This document shows positions 55,031-64,000 of a DNA stretch of 64,000 bases, piece after piece. The translations under genes were made by a program, and so were the position numbers. The stretch's first letter is position 1, and each line of letters starts with the position of its first letter. The notes below the pieces were generated by a model. That model was not told where the DNA came from, searched no databases, and saw only the letters and a list, made by a program, of their open reading frames with translations. The DNA is from Tetranychus cinnabarinus. Lineage: Eukaryota > Arthropoda > Arachnida > Trombidiformes > Tetranychidae. The stretch is taken from positions 20,026,001 through 20,090,000 of the forward strand of contig WHVY01000001.1 of NCBI GenBank assembly GCA_022266195.1, read 5' to 3'.

Positions 55031-56679
55031 CAGGTGTTGAGATTATCCTAGAAGGGGTCAAACACACGAGAAATCACGAGAAAAAATAAGTGTAAATTTG
55101 CTTTCCTTTGAACTCATTGAGAAACTACTGTAAGTGAATATGCAAGTTGAATAAGAAATGAATAGCAATTAAAGAAAAAAATATGAAAATCCTTCGATTC
55201 TGACATTGTTTCCAGTCAATAAAATACATCTGGCTTAACATGGTGAAACTGAATGACTGAAAGGTTTATAATTTACCAGACTAGCTGAATGCTGAGCCAT
55301 CTGTTGAGACAAATTTAACCTCATTCATCTTGTTCCTCATTCAAATGGTAATGAGATTTCTCAGCAAATACTTTTTTCACTCAATTATATTCATCAAATT
55401 CTCAAGTCTTTTCTGTTGAAATTTTAAATTTGCATCTCAAACAAACGAATTGATGTTGTCTTTGGATTTACGAACCTTTTTCTCGCCAAATTATCCATAA
55501 TTTTGGGCAGTCAATAAATGCAATAAAAGCTACTAAAGCCAACAAAAAGCATGCAACTTTGACAAGGTTACTTGTTAGACACAAGAACTGCTCAGACAGT
55601 CTGGATTTTGAGTGAAATATTAGACGAGTTTATCGTTGAATCGGATTACTATTGATTGCAAAAACATTTTCCGATGGAAAGCATTGTCAGACAAAAGCAT
55701 CAAAACTTGAAGCATTTCAAGTTACAGAAATTTGAAAATATCAATTTCATTTGAAAACACTTTTCAATTGTCGATGAAATGTTCGCAACAAAATAATCTA
55801 AAATGATCGTAAAAATGTCATTTTTACCAATCAATAACGATGGAATTTGAAATGACTCAAACCATCAAATGATACTTGAATCCTTTAATATTAGCAATAA
55901 TAAAAGTAGAGCAAAAAAGGAATCCAAAATTACTGCAAACTATCGAGAAATTCATGTCTTTTGAAACAACAGAAAATTTTCACCAAAACTCTCTGAATAT
56001 GAAGATGAAATGAATATTGAATGGAATAATTTTCGACAAAAGATTTTGTTCAATTGAATGATAAAAGAGAAGAAAAATTGCAACTTATTTAACGATTCTG
56101 CAAATTAACCATTAAAGTTACAAAAAAAAACTTCATGGAACAAGTTGAATCTGAAAGTTGGCAATTTTTCATGGCAACACAAAAGCAACATTAACTGGTA
56201 ACCATTTTGATTCCAGTTAATTAACTCTTGATTTAAAAGCAAAGTTGAAGTGAGAATAGAAAATAATTTTCCAAATATCATGATAATAATTGAATAATTT
56301 TGTTTCCTTTGAGATTTATTACAACATTTTAAGCTTATTAAGATAAATGCTAATGAACTGAAAGACAAATGAAAGGTAAACTCGCAATTAATCGAGGTTT
56401 TCATGGAAAGAGGTGAGCATGAAGAATGAAGAAAAAAAAGAAATCTAAATTACTGATTCAGTTTTGTTAATCTAATAACTGAAACCTTTAACCTCATCGA
56501 TTGATCAACAAATTTCACTTTTTGAATATTAAATATTGTTTGATTGTTGAAAGGGTCGAGTTCAAAATGAGTTGACATCAGCAGTAAAAATGCAAATTAA
56601 ACTTTTCATCTAAAATCTAATTAACAGCAATTTGCTAATGAAAGCAACTTTTTTTCCTTTTTCTTTCCGCAATTTCCAG

Positions 56680-56817
56680 TGTGATCCAGCAGTTGGAATG
56701 AAGGCTTTTTTCGACATGATTCATGGTGATCCTAAAAAGTTGATACTCTTTGGTGATGCTTGTACTTCCGTCACTGATCCTATTGCTAAAGCGTCCAAAT
56801 TTTTTAATCTTATACAG
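56680..56817 (+). CDS. GABBR2: GABBR2-like exon A (flytrap lobe 1)
   Basis: Forty-six codons, phase 0 at both ends. The acceptor is TTTCCAG|TGT with a pyrimidine tract and the donor CAG|GTGAGT. It begins with the family CDPAxG element (first cysteine of lobe 1) and runs through LILFGDACTSVTDPIAK, aligning with the segment that in subunit 1 holds a GABA-contacting serine. Here Cys-Thr-Ser-Val-Thr is closer to the Cys-Pro-Ser-Val-Thr of vertebrate subunit 2. The exon ends at NLIQ. An in-frame ATG at 56,632 lies in the intron and is not the start. Confidence 0.93.
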
Positions 56818-59800
56818 GTGAGTTGATTATCAATTGAAACTTGGAAAGTGTTTGGTTTTTGAAGAGTAAAGAGTTAGTTTGTTTTAGTATTTTTTTTTTG
56901 CTTCTTTTTACTCGTTCAAACTGATGCAATAATGATTGAGTTTAAAGAATTGAAATTTATTCAGATGAAAATTCATGAAATTCTATTCATCACTTCATCT
57001 ATAGCAAGGTGTATTGTCATGCAATAAGCTTAATAATGGAATATAAAATTGACTCGATAGCTTTACTTTCAACTCCCAAGATGAGAATAAAATATTTTCC
57101 TTTTTTCTTGCTTTTTTTGCGTTCCAATTTCACTCTTTTTTTTGGTTTTTACAAAATTTAAGGTTCATCACAAAGAAAAAAGAAAAAACAAACGAATGAA
57201 TGAATGAACGAAGCAAGATAATGCTAATGTAATAATAAATGCATAAACGAAATGAACTTTAGCTTGGAAATGTTCAAAATGGCAAATGTGAAAAGTTGTG
57301 TTTTTACAGTTTTTTTATTTTAAACTTTTCTTTCTTCAGCTTTCATATGCAGATACACATCCAATGTATACTTCAGAAAGTTATCCAAATTTTTACCGAG
57401 TTGTGCCCAGCGAAGCTGCCTTTAATCCAGCTCGATTAGCTCTTTTACAGCGATTCAATTGGACTAAAGTAGGAACTCTATACGAGAATCATCCAAGATA
57501 TAGCTTGGTAAGTTAAACATTCTTGGACTTTCATAATGTTGTCGAGCTCACTTGAAAGACATGAAATTACTTGAGCTTCCCAGTGCTAACCTAACCTTAC
57601 CTAACCTATCCAGTCAACCATGCTCAGCATCAGAAACATGAAGACTGAGACAGATTTCGCGTCACTTCAGTGTTCACCAATTTTACTCATAAGCAAACGT
57701 AGATCTGAGCCCCGATAGGGTCTTGATCTTATAACCATTTCTTTACCTACCAACTCTTCAACCACTGGACTGCCATCTGACTATTTACTCATTTAATTTA
57801 CTCAATAGTATTGAAGCAGGTAGCGATCAACAAAGGAAAGTTACTGCGTTAAAGGCAGCGAACGTAGAGAGAGAGAGAGACCATTTTGCGTTTTCACTTC
57901 ATGCACTGTCTCTCCATTTTGTTTACGCTAAGAGTTTAGGTTGACTGGGCTTATTCAAATTCTTGCCACTTGACAGTTTAATAACTTAATCTTTTGCTTT
58001 TTTGTTTCTACTTTATTCCAATCCCAAAGCCTCACAGTAAATTGCTCACAGATTTAGATAAAGTTAATATTAAATTCAAGTTTACCCAAAGTGTTTCAGA
58101 AGACATTCAACTTGGAATCGAAAAGTTAAAGGTAAGTTTTACTTAACACAAGTTTCAGTTAGAGAATTATTTACAAATTGAGATTGTAATAAACTATTTT
58201 CCACCAATTGCAGGCTGAATCGGTTCGAATAATTTTGGGAAATTTTGGCGAAGATTTTGCGCGAAAAATATTTTGCGAGGTAAATAAATCATGAAAAGCA
58301 ATTAAATTGAATTCAATTGAAGACGAATCAATCTTGTCTTTGAGTCCATAAAAATATCAATATCAAATTCCCAAAGTGATAATAATTCCATTAAGAAGTA
58401 ATCCAACAAAGCCATTAGCACCACAAAGTTGATATTGATGAAAGAAGCAAAAATTTCACAATCGAAAAAATCGAAAGTTAAAAAGTTTACATGAAATTCG
58501 CATAAAATTGTGAAATGACGAATCACACACAAACATGAATACATCATGCATTCAACATTCTCCACTTTTCATTGTTCAATTTTCATCATTTTTCAATGTT
58601 TTCTCAACACTAATGACTATCTGAGAAAATATTAGAAACGCAAAAAAAGATGAACAGAAAAAAAGTTTTTTCACTTTTTTCTCTCTCGACTTTTACTTTA
58701 CTTAAATGAAGACAAATGAGAATGAATTTAAAGTACTTTGCTATTTTCCTTCGAGACTTTAGTTTAATGTCTATTGATTACAAGTTTTGTATTACTTTTT
58801 TTTCGTTTCCAACTTTTTTCTTTTCGTTATAAGATATTGTTTCACTTTTTGCAACGTTTACCTCTTTTGCTCCTTTAATACTCTTTTCAATCATTGTCAC
58901 TGTCATATCAATAACTCAACGAAACTCTATTATTATTAAAGGGGATTGAATTTCATGGCAAGTCAACATTTATTTTGATCATTCAACGGAATTATTGTGA
59001 AAACAAGTTCAAGCAAATATTTCACAATTAACACAACAGTTGAGAGGACAACAGATTAACATTGAATTGAAAAATAGTTTTCCATTTGTTACGTGCTAAA
59101 GCAGAAGCTGTCCAAGTAGGGAGATATTTTGCTTCGATCTATAGTTGAATAAAATTATCATTCAATCCATCAGAAGCAAGTCCGAGATTTTTCATGACGA
59201 ATAAAAGTTTGATGTGATATTTTTAGCTGAAAAACTGATTTGTTTCCTTATCGAATTGGATGAAATTGCTAGACAGACAAAATTATTCTGAAAATAAAGT
59301 TTCTTTATCGATTGATTGATGGTATCATTAATGAATGAGTTTACCAAAACAAACAGCTTTCTTACTCAATAATTCAATGTGTTTACATTTGACTGAAATG
59401 CAGTGAATTGGTTGCGAGTTTGACATGAACTTTTGAAATTGCTTATCAAACAAAAAGTTCTGTGATGAACAAGATTTATTTATTTGCTTTGAAGGTTATT
59501 TTAAATTTTAATTTGCCAGGTAAAAATATTTCATAGTATTGCATGAGATTCAAGAAAAGGGAAATGTAGAGATTCATAACAAAATAATGCCACATGATAG
59601 CTTTCAACATCTCAAGGGTCATTTGTGAGGGAAAATTCAGCTTCGAGATTTTGTTCTCATCGAAATGTCTGAACATTCACACTTCTGGTTTCGATTTTTT
59701 AGCTTCTTTCTCCTTCGTATAGCCAGAAACATTTCAAAGTGAAACTAAACTTTGTTTGTGTGATTATTTTCATGTGATTCGGTTCGTCTAGTGATTATGG

Positions 59801-61110
59801 TTAGGCTTTCTTTTCCTTTTGATTCATTTTTGAAGAAATTATAACGATTTGTGATTTACAGGCGTTTAAACACGGACTTTATGGACGAAAATATCAGTGG
59901 ATTATTGCTGGCGTTTATCGTGATTTTTGGTGGGAAACTGAAGATGAAAGTTCTGATTGTACAAAAGAAGATTTAGTTAAAGCTCTCGATGGTTACATTG
60001 CAACAGATGTGCTCACATTGAGCAGCTCTCAAGATGTAACTGTTTCAGGTTTGGTAAGTATTACTTTGATTATGGACACTTGCCGTTGAAATCGCAAAAT
60101 AATTTTTATTTTGCTTTTACTCGCTTTTTTGTACTTATATTTTTCAATTGATGAAAATTAATGTTGCCATTTTTATTTCCTTAAACAGACTGCTTCTCAA
60201 TATGAAGAAGAGTATAATCTGAAGAGAGATCAAGAGTATTCGAGATTCCATGGTTATGCCTATGATGGTATGTGGACCATTGCATTTGCATTGGAAAATG
60301 TAATGAAAAAGTTAGCTGAAAGACAACCCGAGATTCATATAGAAGACTTCGATTATAAAAATAGAGGCTCAGTTTTGTGGGCCGATATTTTTCGTGAAGC
60401 GCTTAATGAAACTTTTTTCACCGGAGTAACGGTAAGACTTTTCTTCAAAATTTCTTGTTTTCGACTTTGACTCTTATTGGTGGTTCGATATTTGGAATAA
60501 ATCGATTTATCAGTGCTGAGTGCTATCGATTTTCAAGAAAATTGATCAATCAGATTGACTGAGATTCGAAAATCTGAAATCGAAACATCAATGTTGATAA
60601 ATGAAATTGTAACATTAAGAAGTCGAACTATAAATCTTAATGTTAATCAAGACATCAAATCGAATCAGTTGTGCAACATATTTATTATATTAAATTTGGT
60701 TCGGAACGATTTGTTACAATAATAAAGTAACTTGAACAGCAGGCTTTTCCCTTGTCATGTGCAAGATCAGCTTTCGAACTGAAAACTTGATCCAACCTCG
60801 AGACTAAAAATTATTCAAGATCAAATAATGAAACCAAATGCTTACTTTGGCCATTTTTTTTACTTTCATTTCTAGGGTAATGTAAGCTTCGATGGTAATG
60901 AAAGAAGAGGAAGTATTTTGCTCAAACAATTTCAAGGTAAATCTTGTTGAACCAATTTTCACTTCATGTTGAACATTGCCTAATTTTCTTGTTCATATTT
61001 ACATTCTACACCAAATGGACATTTAGATGGACGAGTAGTCAAGATTGGTGAATATCATTCAACAACCGACGTACTTGATTTAAATGTTGGTGAACCAATT
61101 TCATGGCGAG
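56680..61110 (+). CDS. GABBR2: GABA-B receptor subunit 2-like gene, partial (eight exons)
   Basis: Encodes part of a class C G-protein-coupled receptor. In the known receptor, subunits 1 and 2 form an obligate heterodimer at the plasma membrane; subunit 1 binds GABA and subunit 2 couples to Gi/o. Eight exons (56,680-56,817; 57,340-57,507; 58,030-58,131; 58,214-58,279; 59,862-60,053; 60,189-60,431; 60,876-60,936; 61,027-61,110) join in frame to about 351 residues of the Venus-flytrap ligand-binding fold. Subunit-2 signatures include FHGYAYDGMW, LNETFFTGVTG, and the KQFQDGRVVKIGEY block matching the family's QFQ-D-R-V-K-GEY pattern. Possible N-glycosylation sites are NWT, NET and NVS. The signal peptide, first strands, linker, seven helices and coiled-coil tail are missing, so the gene is cut at both ends of what is seen. 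Subtype 2 is preferred over subtype 1 or the third insect subunit; the family assignment is secure. Confidence 0.93.
57340..57507 (+). CDS. GABBR2: GABBR2-like exon B (flytrap lobe 1 to hinge)
   Basis: Fifty-six codons, phase 0 at both ends. The acceptor TTTCTTCAG|CTT is strong and the donor TTG|GTAAGT is near-perfect. It starts LSYADTHPMY, matching the family's LSF/LCY-A/G-x-T/S-P strand. It holds YPNFYRVVPSE and the NPARLALLQRFNW helix, a class C hallmark, then VGTLYENHPRYSL. NWT is a possible N-glycosylation site. Confidence 0.94.
57586..57611 (-). repeat. Degenerate TTAGG-type repeat word, second copy
   Basis: Reverse-strand match to the word at 43,596-43,621, differing at two of 26 positions. 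It lies inside a receptor intron, on the 3' side of the SINE-like segment when read on the minus strand, and could be part of that element. Confidence 0.6.
57695..57785 (-). mobile_element. tRNA-derived SINE-like fragment in an intron
   Basis: On the minus strand a TGGC...CCAGTGGTTGAAGAG segment (57,775-57,754) resembles an RNA polymerase III A box. About 45 bases on, AGATCAAGACC (57,729-57,719) resembles a B box, which is the spacing found in tRNAs. The segment is GC-richer than the surrounding intron. No intact cloverleaf, poly(A) tail or clear target-site duplication is seen, so it is probably an old or partial copy. The TTAGG-like word and the AG repeat on either side may mark the limits of the insertion. 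Confidence 0.45.
57866..57880 (+). repeat. (AG)7 microsatellite in receptor intron
   Basis: Fifteen bases of alternating AG in the intron between exons B and C, within a GC-richer patch (about 57,840-57,950) that also contains the SINE-like segment upstream. Confidence 0.9.
58030..58131 (+). CDS. GABBR2: GABBR2-like exon C (lobe 2)
   Basis: Thirty-four codons, phase 0 at both ends. The acceptor is TCCCAAAG|CCT, with a modest pyrimidine tract; the donor is AAG|GTAAGT. It reads PHSKLLTDLDK... to GIEKLK, matching the helix and strand that end in KKLK or NLK in vertebrate subunits. This is the least conserved of the exons, but its frame and flanking sites fit the model exactly. Confidence 0.88.
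58214..58279 (+). CDS. GABBR2: GABBR2-like exon D (lobe 2, RIILG strand)
   Basis: Twenty-two codons, phase 0 at both ends, after an 82-bp intron. The acceptor is AATTGCAG|GCT and the donor GAG|GTAAAT. It contains VRIILGNFGEDFARKIFCE, the strongly conserved (A/V)RII(L/V)G strand and the helix with the second lobe's cysteine. Confidence 0.93.
58280..59861 (+). other. Intron between exons D and E, 1,582 bp
   Basis: The longest intron inside the visible gene. It is AT-rich, with no supported exon or repeat family. Minus-strand frames at 58,565-58,302 and 59,676-59,476 are unremarkable. It ends with a pyrimidine-poor but usable acceptor, GATTTACAG|GCG. Confidence 0.8.
59862..60053 (+). CDS. GABBR2: GABBR2-like exon E (lobe 2, WII strand)
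   Basis: Sixty-four codons, phase 0 at both ends; the donor is TTG|GTAAGT. It begins AFKHGLYGRKYQWIIAG, the family's LYG-K-Y-W element, followed by FWWE and a cysteine (SSDC) that in the family forms a lobe 2 disulphide. It continues with LDGYIATD and ends in the VSGL block that leads into the next exon's TASQYEEEYN. Confidence 0.94.
60189..60431 (+). CDS. GABBR2: GABBR2-like exon F (lobe 2/lobe 1 return)
   Basis: Eighty-one codons, phase 0 at both ends. The acceptor is CCTTAAACAG|ACT and the donor ACG|GTAAGA. It reads TASQYEEEYN, then SRFHGYAYDGMWTIAFALE, very close to vertebrate subunit 2 (KFHGYAYDGIW). It continues with IEDFDYKNR and ALNETFFTGVT. This exon gives the best evidence for the subunit-2 assignment. 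NET is a possible N-glycosylation site. Confidence 0.95.
60876..60936 (+). CDS. GABBR2: GABBR2-like exon G
   Basis: Twenty codons plus one base (starts phase 0, ends phase 1). The acceptor TTTCTAG|GGT is strong and the donor CAAG|GTAAAT. It reads GNVSFDGNERRGSILLKQFQ, matching the subunit-2 G-V-F-NGER-G-I-QFQ strand pair. NVS is a possible glycosylation site. Confidence 0.94.
61027..61110 (+). CDS. GABBR2: GABBR2-like exon H (last seen)
   Basis: Eighty-four bases after a 90-bp intron; with the carried-over G they encode Asp-Gly-Arg and 25 more residues, leaving one base (G). The acceptor is ACATTTAG|ATG and the donor GCGAG|GTAATG. It contains RVVKIGEYHSTTDVLDL and ends ISWR. This is the end of the flytrap; the next exon should carry the linker and the first helix. 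Confidence 0.92.
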
Positions 61111-64000
61111 GTAATGTAATTTTGTCCTTTTTTCATTTACTTTTATTCCATTGACCAAGTCAAGTGTAGATTGCAATCATCAACTAAATTATTGAATCTT
61201 AAGTGAACAGCTTTTCCAGTTTATAATATCAAAATATCTTTTCAACTGTTGCAGAAGTTTTGAGTAAAACACCAAGAAAGTTATTTATTGAACTTGAGAT
61301 GTAAAAATGAATGAAACTAAACATAGTGATTCATTTGATCGACTAACTGAGTTGACAAGTTACTTGAGAAACATTGATTGATTCTCATCAGTTTTAACGT
61401 CTTTAAAGAAAGAAAAGTCAGGAAAAAGTCAATGACTGAAGAAAATCAATTATACTTCTTGTGATGGCCAATCAACTTGAAATCAAAGAATAGTGAAATC
61501 GAGGAATAAAAAAGCGAGTAAAGTTCGCATAATGATGAAAAAAATGAACATCAGAATAAGTGATAAGAATGGAAAATGTAATTTTTTGACGCAAATGTGA
61601 TGGGAGACAAAGTATTATAAAGGATGAGTTTTGTGTTATATTGAACAAAGTGCTACAAAACTATCAAGATTTTGACTAACGAGTTATATTAGGTTGGGAT
61701 CCATTGAAAAATTGCACCAATTTGTCTGCTTAATATTGAATATTGGGAAGAAGAAATGAGAGAGAAAAATTGAAATGCAATTTACAGTGCAATAGATGTT
61801 TATCATGGACTGAGATTCGAGAGTTGGGAGTGAAATGGGAGGAGAAGGAAATGAGTTCAACTTGACAATGATCTCGATTATTGAAGTGCAAGAAAATAAT
61901 ATTAGTTGTTGCTTCTTCTAGTAATAAAACTTATTTTTTCCTCTTTTCGCCATGAACTGATTCCATTATTTTCCATGAAACAATCTAGAATTATTGGAGT
62001 TATTAGAGCGGTCGAATGAAAATGAACGAAATTTCAATTCTAAGTGAATCTTCATTTAGCTAAATAATGTCACAGAATCTATCATCATAGCCATCGGAAA
62101 CTTTTGATTCGAACTGTTCTGAAGTTCCATAAGAATCGTACTCTCGAAGGTCAAATACATGAGTAAAAGTTTACAAGTAAAAGCTCTGCCATTTTCAGTT
62201 CGATGCCTTGATGTATTGGCTGACCATTCATCGGTTTAAACACAAAAGAAAAAAAGTGACAAAATCTGTAAAGTGGAAGAAAATTGTGAGACAAAAACTA
62301 GAGATCAGTTTTTTTCGATGAAAATATTTGGCAGACACATGAGACTCATGAGACTATCATGATGGTGTTGATAATGATGATGATAACATGGAAAATGTTA
62401 CATAATACATGATAATATTTCAATCAAAAATGATGATAATGAAGGTAAAGGAAAGAACGAAAAATTGTTTGACAGAATGAGAAATGATTTTTTTGTTTTG
62501 GAAGAAAAAAGGTTAGAAATAGGCTGAAAATGTTCGAGATTCATGGGTAACATGGAGCAAAAGAAAAGCTACGAATTTAGAGAGAAAGAGGTGAAAAAAG
62601 ATCAGAAAAAATGAAAGGAAAAGATAAAGAGAAATGATAGTCAAGTCACGAACTCGATATTCACTTAAGTTGCATTCATTTCTTTTCAACTGATGCTTCT
62701 CCTTCTGTATTAGTGTTACATATTTTATCTTTATTTCGTTCTATCATGTTTGCATGTAATAGCATTTATGATGAATGTTGCTTTTTAATGCTTCACTGCT
62801 GGACCATATTCAATTGGCAGTAGTTCAATCTTTTTTTTACCTTTTCAGGGTAAAATTTCAATCTTTACTTCTGTTGGTCTTTTCAATAATTCAATTGGCT
62901 TGATTGAATCGAGTTCAGGGTCAGGGTTCATTTACATTATTCAATAGTTTTTACATTATTAGTGTTCATTGTTCAAGAATTGTGTAACTGCATCTGATAA
63001 TCAGATTAATTTTTCTTCGAAAGATCATTTCATACATTCGAGTTATATTTGATTTGTTTGAAAGGATGAGAGAAAAATCCAAATCCGATTTTTTGAAACA
63101 TCATCTGAAAGCTTTTCCATGATCAAATCAGCTTTTCAATTGCACTCAAGTCAATCAGAGTTTGGAATTTGTAATATTTTCCATCTCTGAATCAGAAGCG
63201 ATACATGATTTTGATTTTTAGAATCTTTATTTCTGCAGGAATAGCTTTTTATAGTACACATTTCAAGATTTTGTGCAATAAAGTCATCAAAAACTTAATT
63301 GCCAAAGCGTGATTGCAGGAAATTCGAGTCAGATACAGTTTTGCAAATGAAATTAGACAAAGATGCTGATCTTCTGCACACTGTTTGGTGACAAGCTGAG
63401 CTACGCTCCAAAAATAAGAATGCGTTGGACATACTTACTAAGCAAATGTTACAGAAAACAAAATTTATGCTGACTAATAAACTTAAATTTTTCCAGTTTA
63501 AAGCAGGACTTCAAAGGTTCGAAAATAGATCCAAGTCCAATCGTTTTAAGCATTTTGAACAATAGGTACAAGATTTGATTTAATCCTTCCGCAGGTTAAG
63601 AAAGAACTCATACTGGATATGAGTGATTCCATACTTTTCAGTTAATCAATTGTTATTATGAAAAATTCATTTATCTTTCAGATGATAAGAGTTGAGTAAG
63701 ACTGATAAAAATTTGCGGTTTCAGAAAGTGACCTTCCAATGTCAAATAAAGGTCAAATAAAGAATTGACCTTGAATAACCTTGAGCGTTCAAACTTATGA
63801 TTTTTCAATCTGCATAAGCTAATGGTTCAAGTCTGAGGTTCGTAGCATTAACCGTTCGTGAGTTTTGACTGCATGAAGGCGTAAAATGAAAAAAAACGCC
63901 CGGTACTCTACTCATCACAATGATATATGGCTCATCTTATTATGATTATGAGACCGAAAATCCAACATTTTGGCAATCCTCCTTTAAGCTGACTAGCATG
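61111..64000 (+). other. Start of the next receptor intron, running off the window
   Basis: At least 2,890 bp with no exon encoding the expected linker or a transmembrane helix, so the intron continues beyond the window. It is AT-rich, with short ATG/GAT runs (about 62,360-62,440). A plus-strand frame interrupted once by TGA (63,299-63,562) is charged and Lys/Gln-rich but unrecognised. Confidence 0.75.

Larger units (their letters stand above)
41281..56679. other. AT-rich non-coding DNA upstream of the receptor exons
   Basis: I looked for an upstream receptor exon ending in the expected Asp-Thr-type codons followed by a GT donor and found none, so the first receptor exon(s) are either missed or left of the window. 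The stretch holds simple repeats, a TTAGG-like word (43,596-43,621), an inverted repeat (55,005-55,030) and a GC-richer patch at about 47,920-48,030 with no usable frame. A Kozak-like ATG at 41,693 opens a 25-codon frame ending at 41,770, too short to call. A 99-codon minus-strand frame at 42,469-42,170 is mildly protein-like but unrecognised. Confidence 0.55.

Noticed and set aside
56632..56679. ATG at 56,632 as the start of the receptor
   Set aside because: The 16 codons before the CDP motif read through a pyrimidine tract and TTTCCAG acceptor, so they are intron. The flytrap fold also needs upstream strands.
56818..58029. Two receptor introns of identical length (522 bp each)
   Set aside because: Their sequences do not resemble each other; the equal length is coincidence.
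63236..63312. Possible next receptor exon after a TTTCTGCAG acceptor
   Set aside because: In the required phase it reads to a stop codon without a linker or transmembrane helix, so it is intron.
1..64000. CRISPR arrays, operons, riboswitches, rRNA or intact tRNA genes
   Set aside because: No regularly spaced identical repeats, no packed same-strand genes and no complete cloverleaf or rRNA core were seen; the window is animal-type nuclear DNA.

Overview
The window looks like nuclear DNA of an animal, very AT-rich and gene-poor. The one recognisable gene is cut into short exons with GT..AG introns. The intervening DNA is full of short simple repeats (AAG, AG, AAT, ATG), with no operons and no prokaryotic gene packing. 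An arthropod is the best guess: two separate sites carry degenerate TTAGG-type (arthropod telomere-like) repeat words, and the receptor reads like an invertebrate homologue. No species can be named from this sequence.

Layout. From 1 to about 56.7 kb I find no exon of a recognised gene. This stretch holds AT-rich non-coding DNA, microsatellites, a diverged tandem duplication (31.94-32.21 kb) and a few small inverted or direct repeats. It also holds two short minus-strand coding candidates of unknown function: a two-exon, 103-residue model at 26.42-26.85 kb, and a 48-residue ORF at 41.13-41.28 kb inside a small GC-richer island. From 56,680 to 61,110 on the plus strand lie eight consecutive exons of a GABA-B receptor subunit, most like subunit 2. 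They encode about 350 residues of the extracellular Venus-flytrap domain. The gene is partial at both ends: the exon with the signal peptide and first strands is not visible upstream, and the linker, seven-helix and tail exons are not visible before the window ends. One of its introns (57,508-58,029) carries a tRNA-derived SINE-like fragment, a TTAGG-like word and an AG microsatellite.

All eight exons join in frame with good splice sites. The first seven junctions, counting the incoming one, are phase 0 and the last two are phase 1. The 56 kb upstream could be a very long 5' intron, intergenic DNA, or both; the sequence alone does not decide.

I found no CRISPR array, rRNA, intact tRNA, complete transposon, or multi-gene system that I could call new. 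The most unusual non-coding signal is a GC-rich 10-base word (CTGGGAGTGA) present five times across 53 kb of AT-rich DNA, in three places extended to a shared 15-mer.
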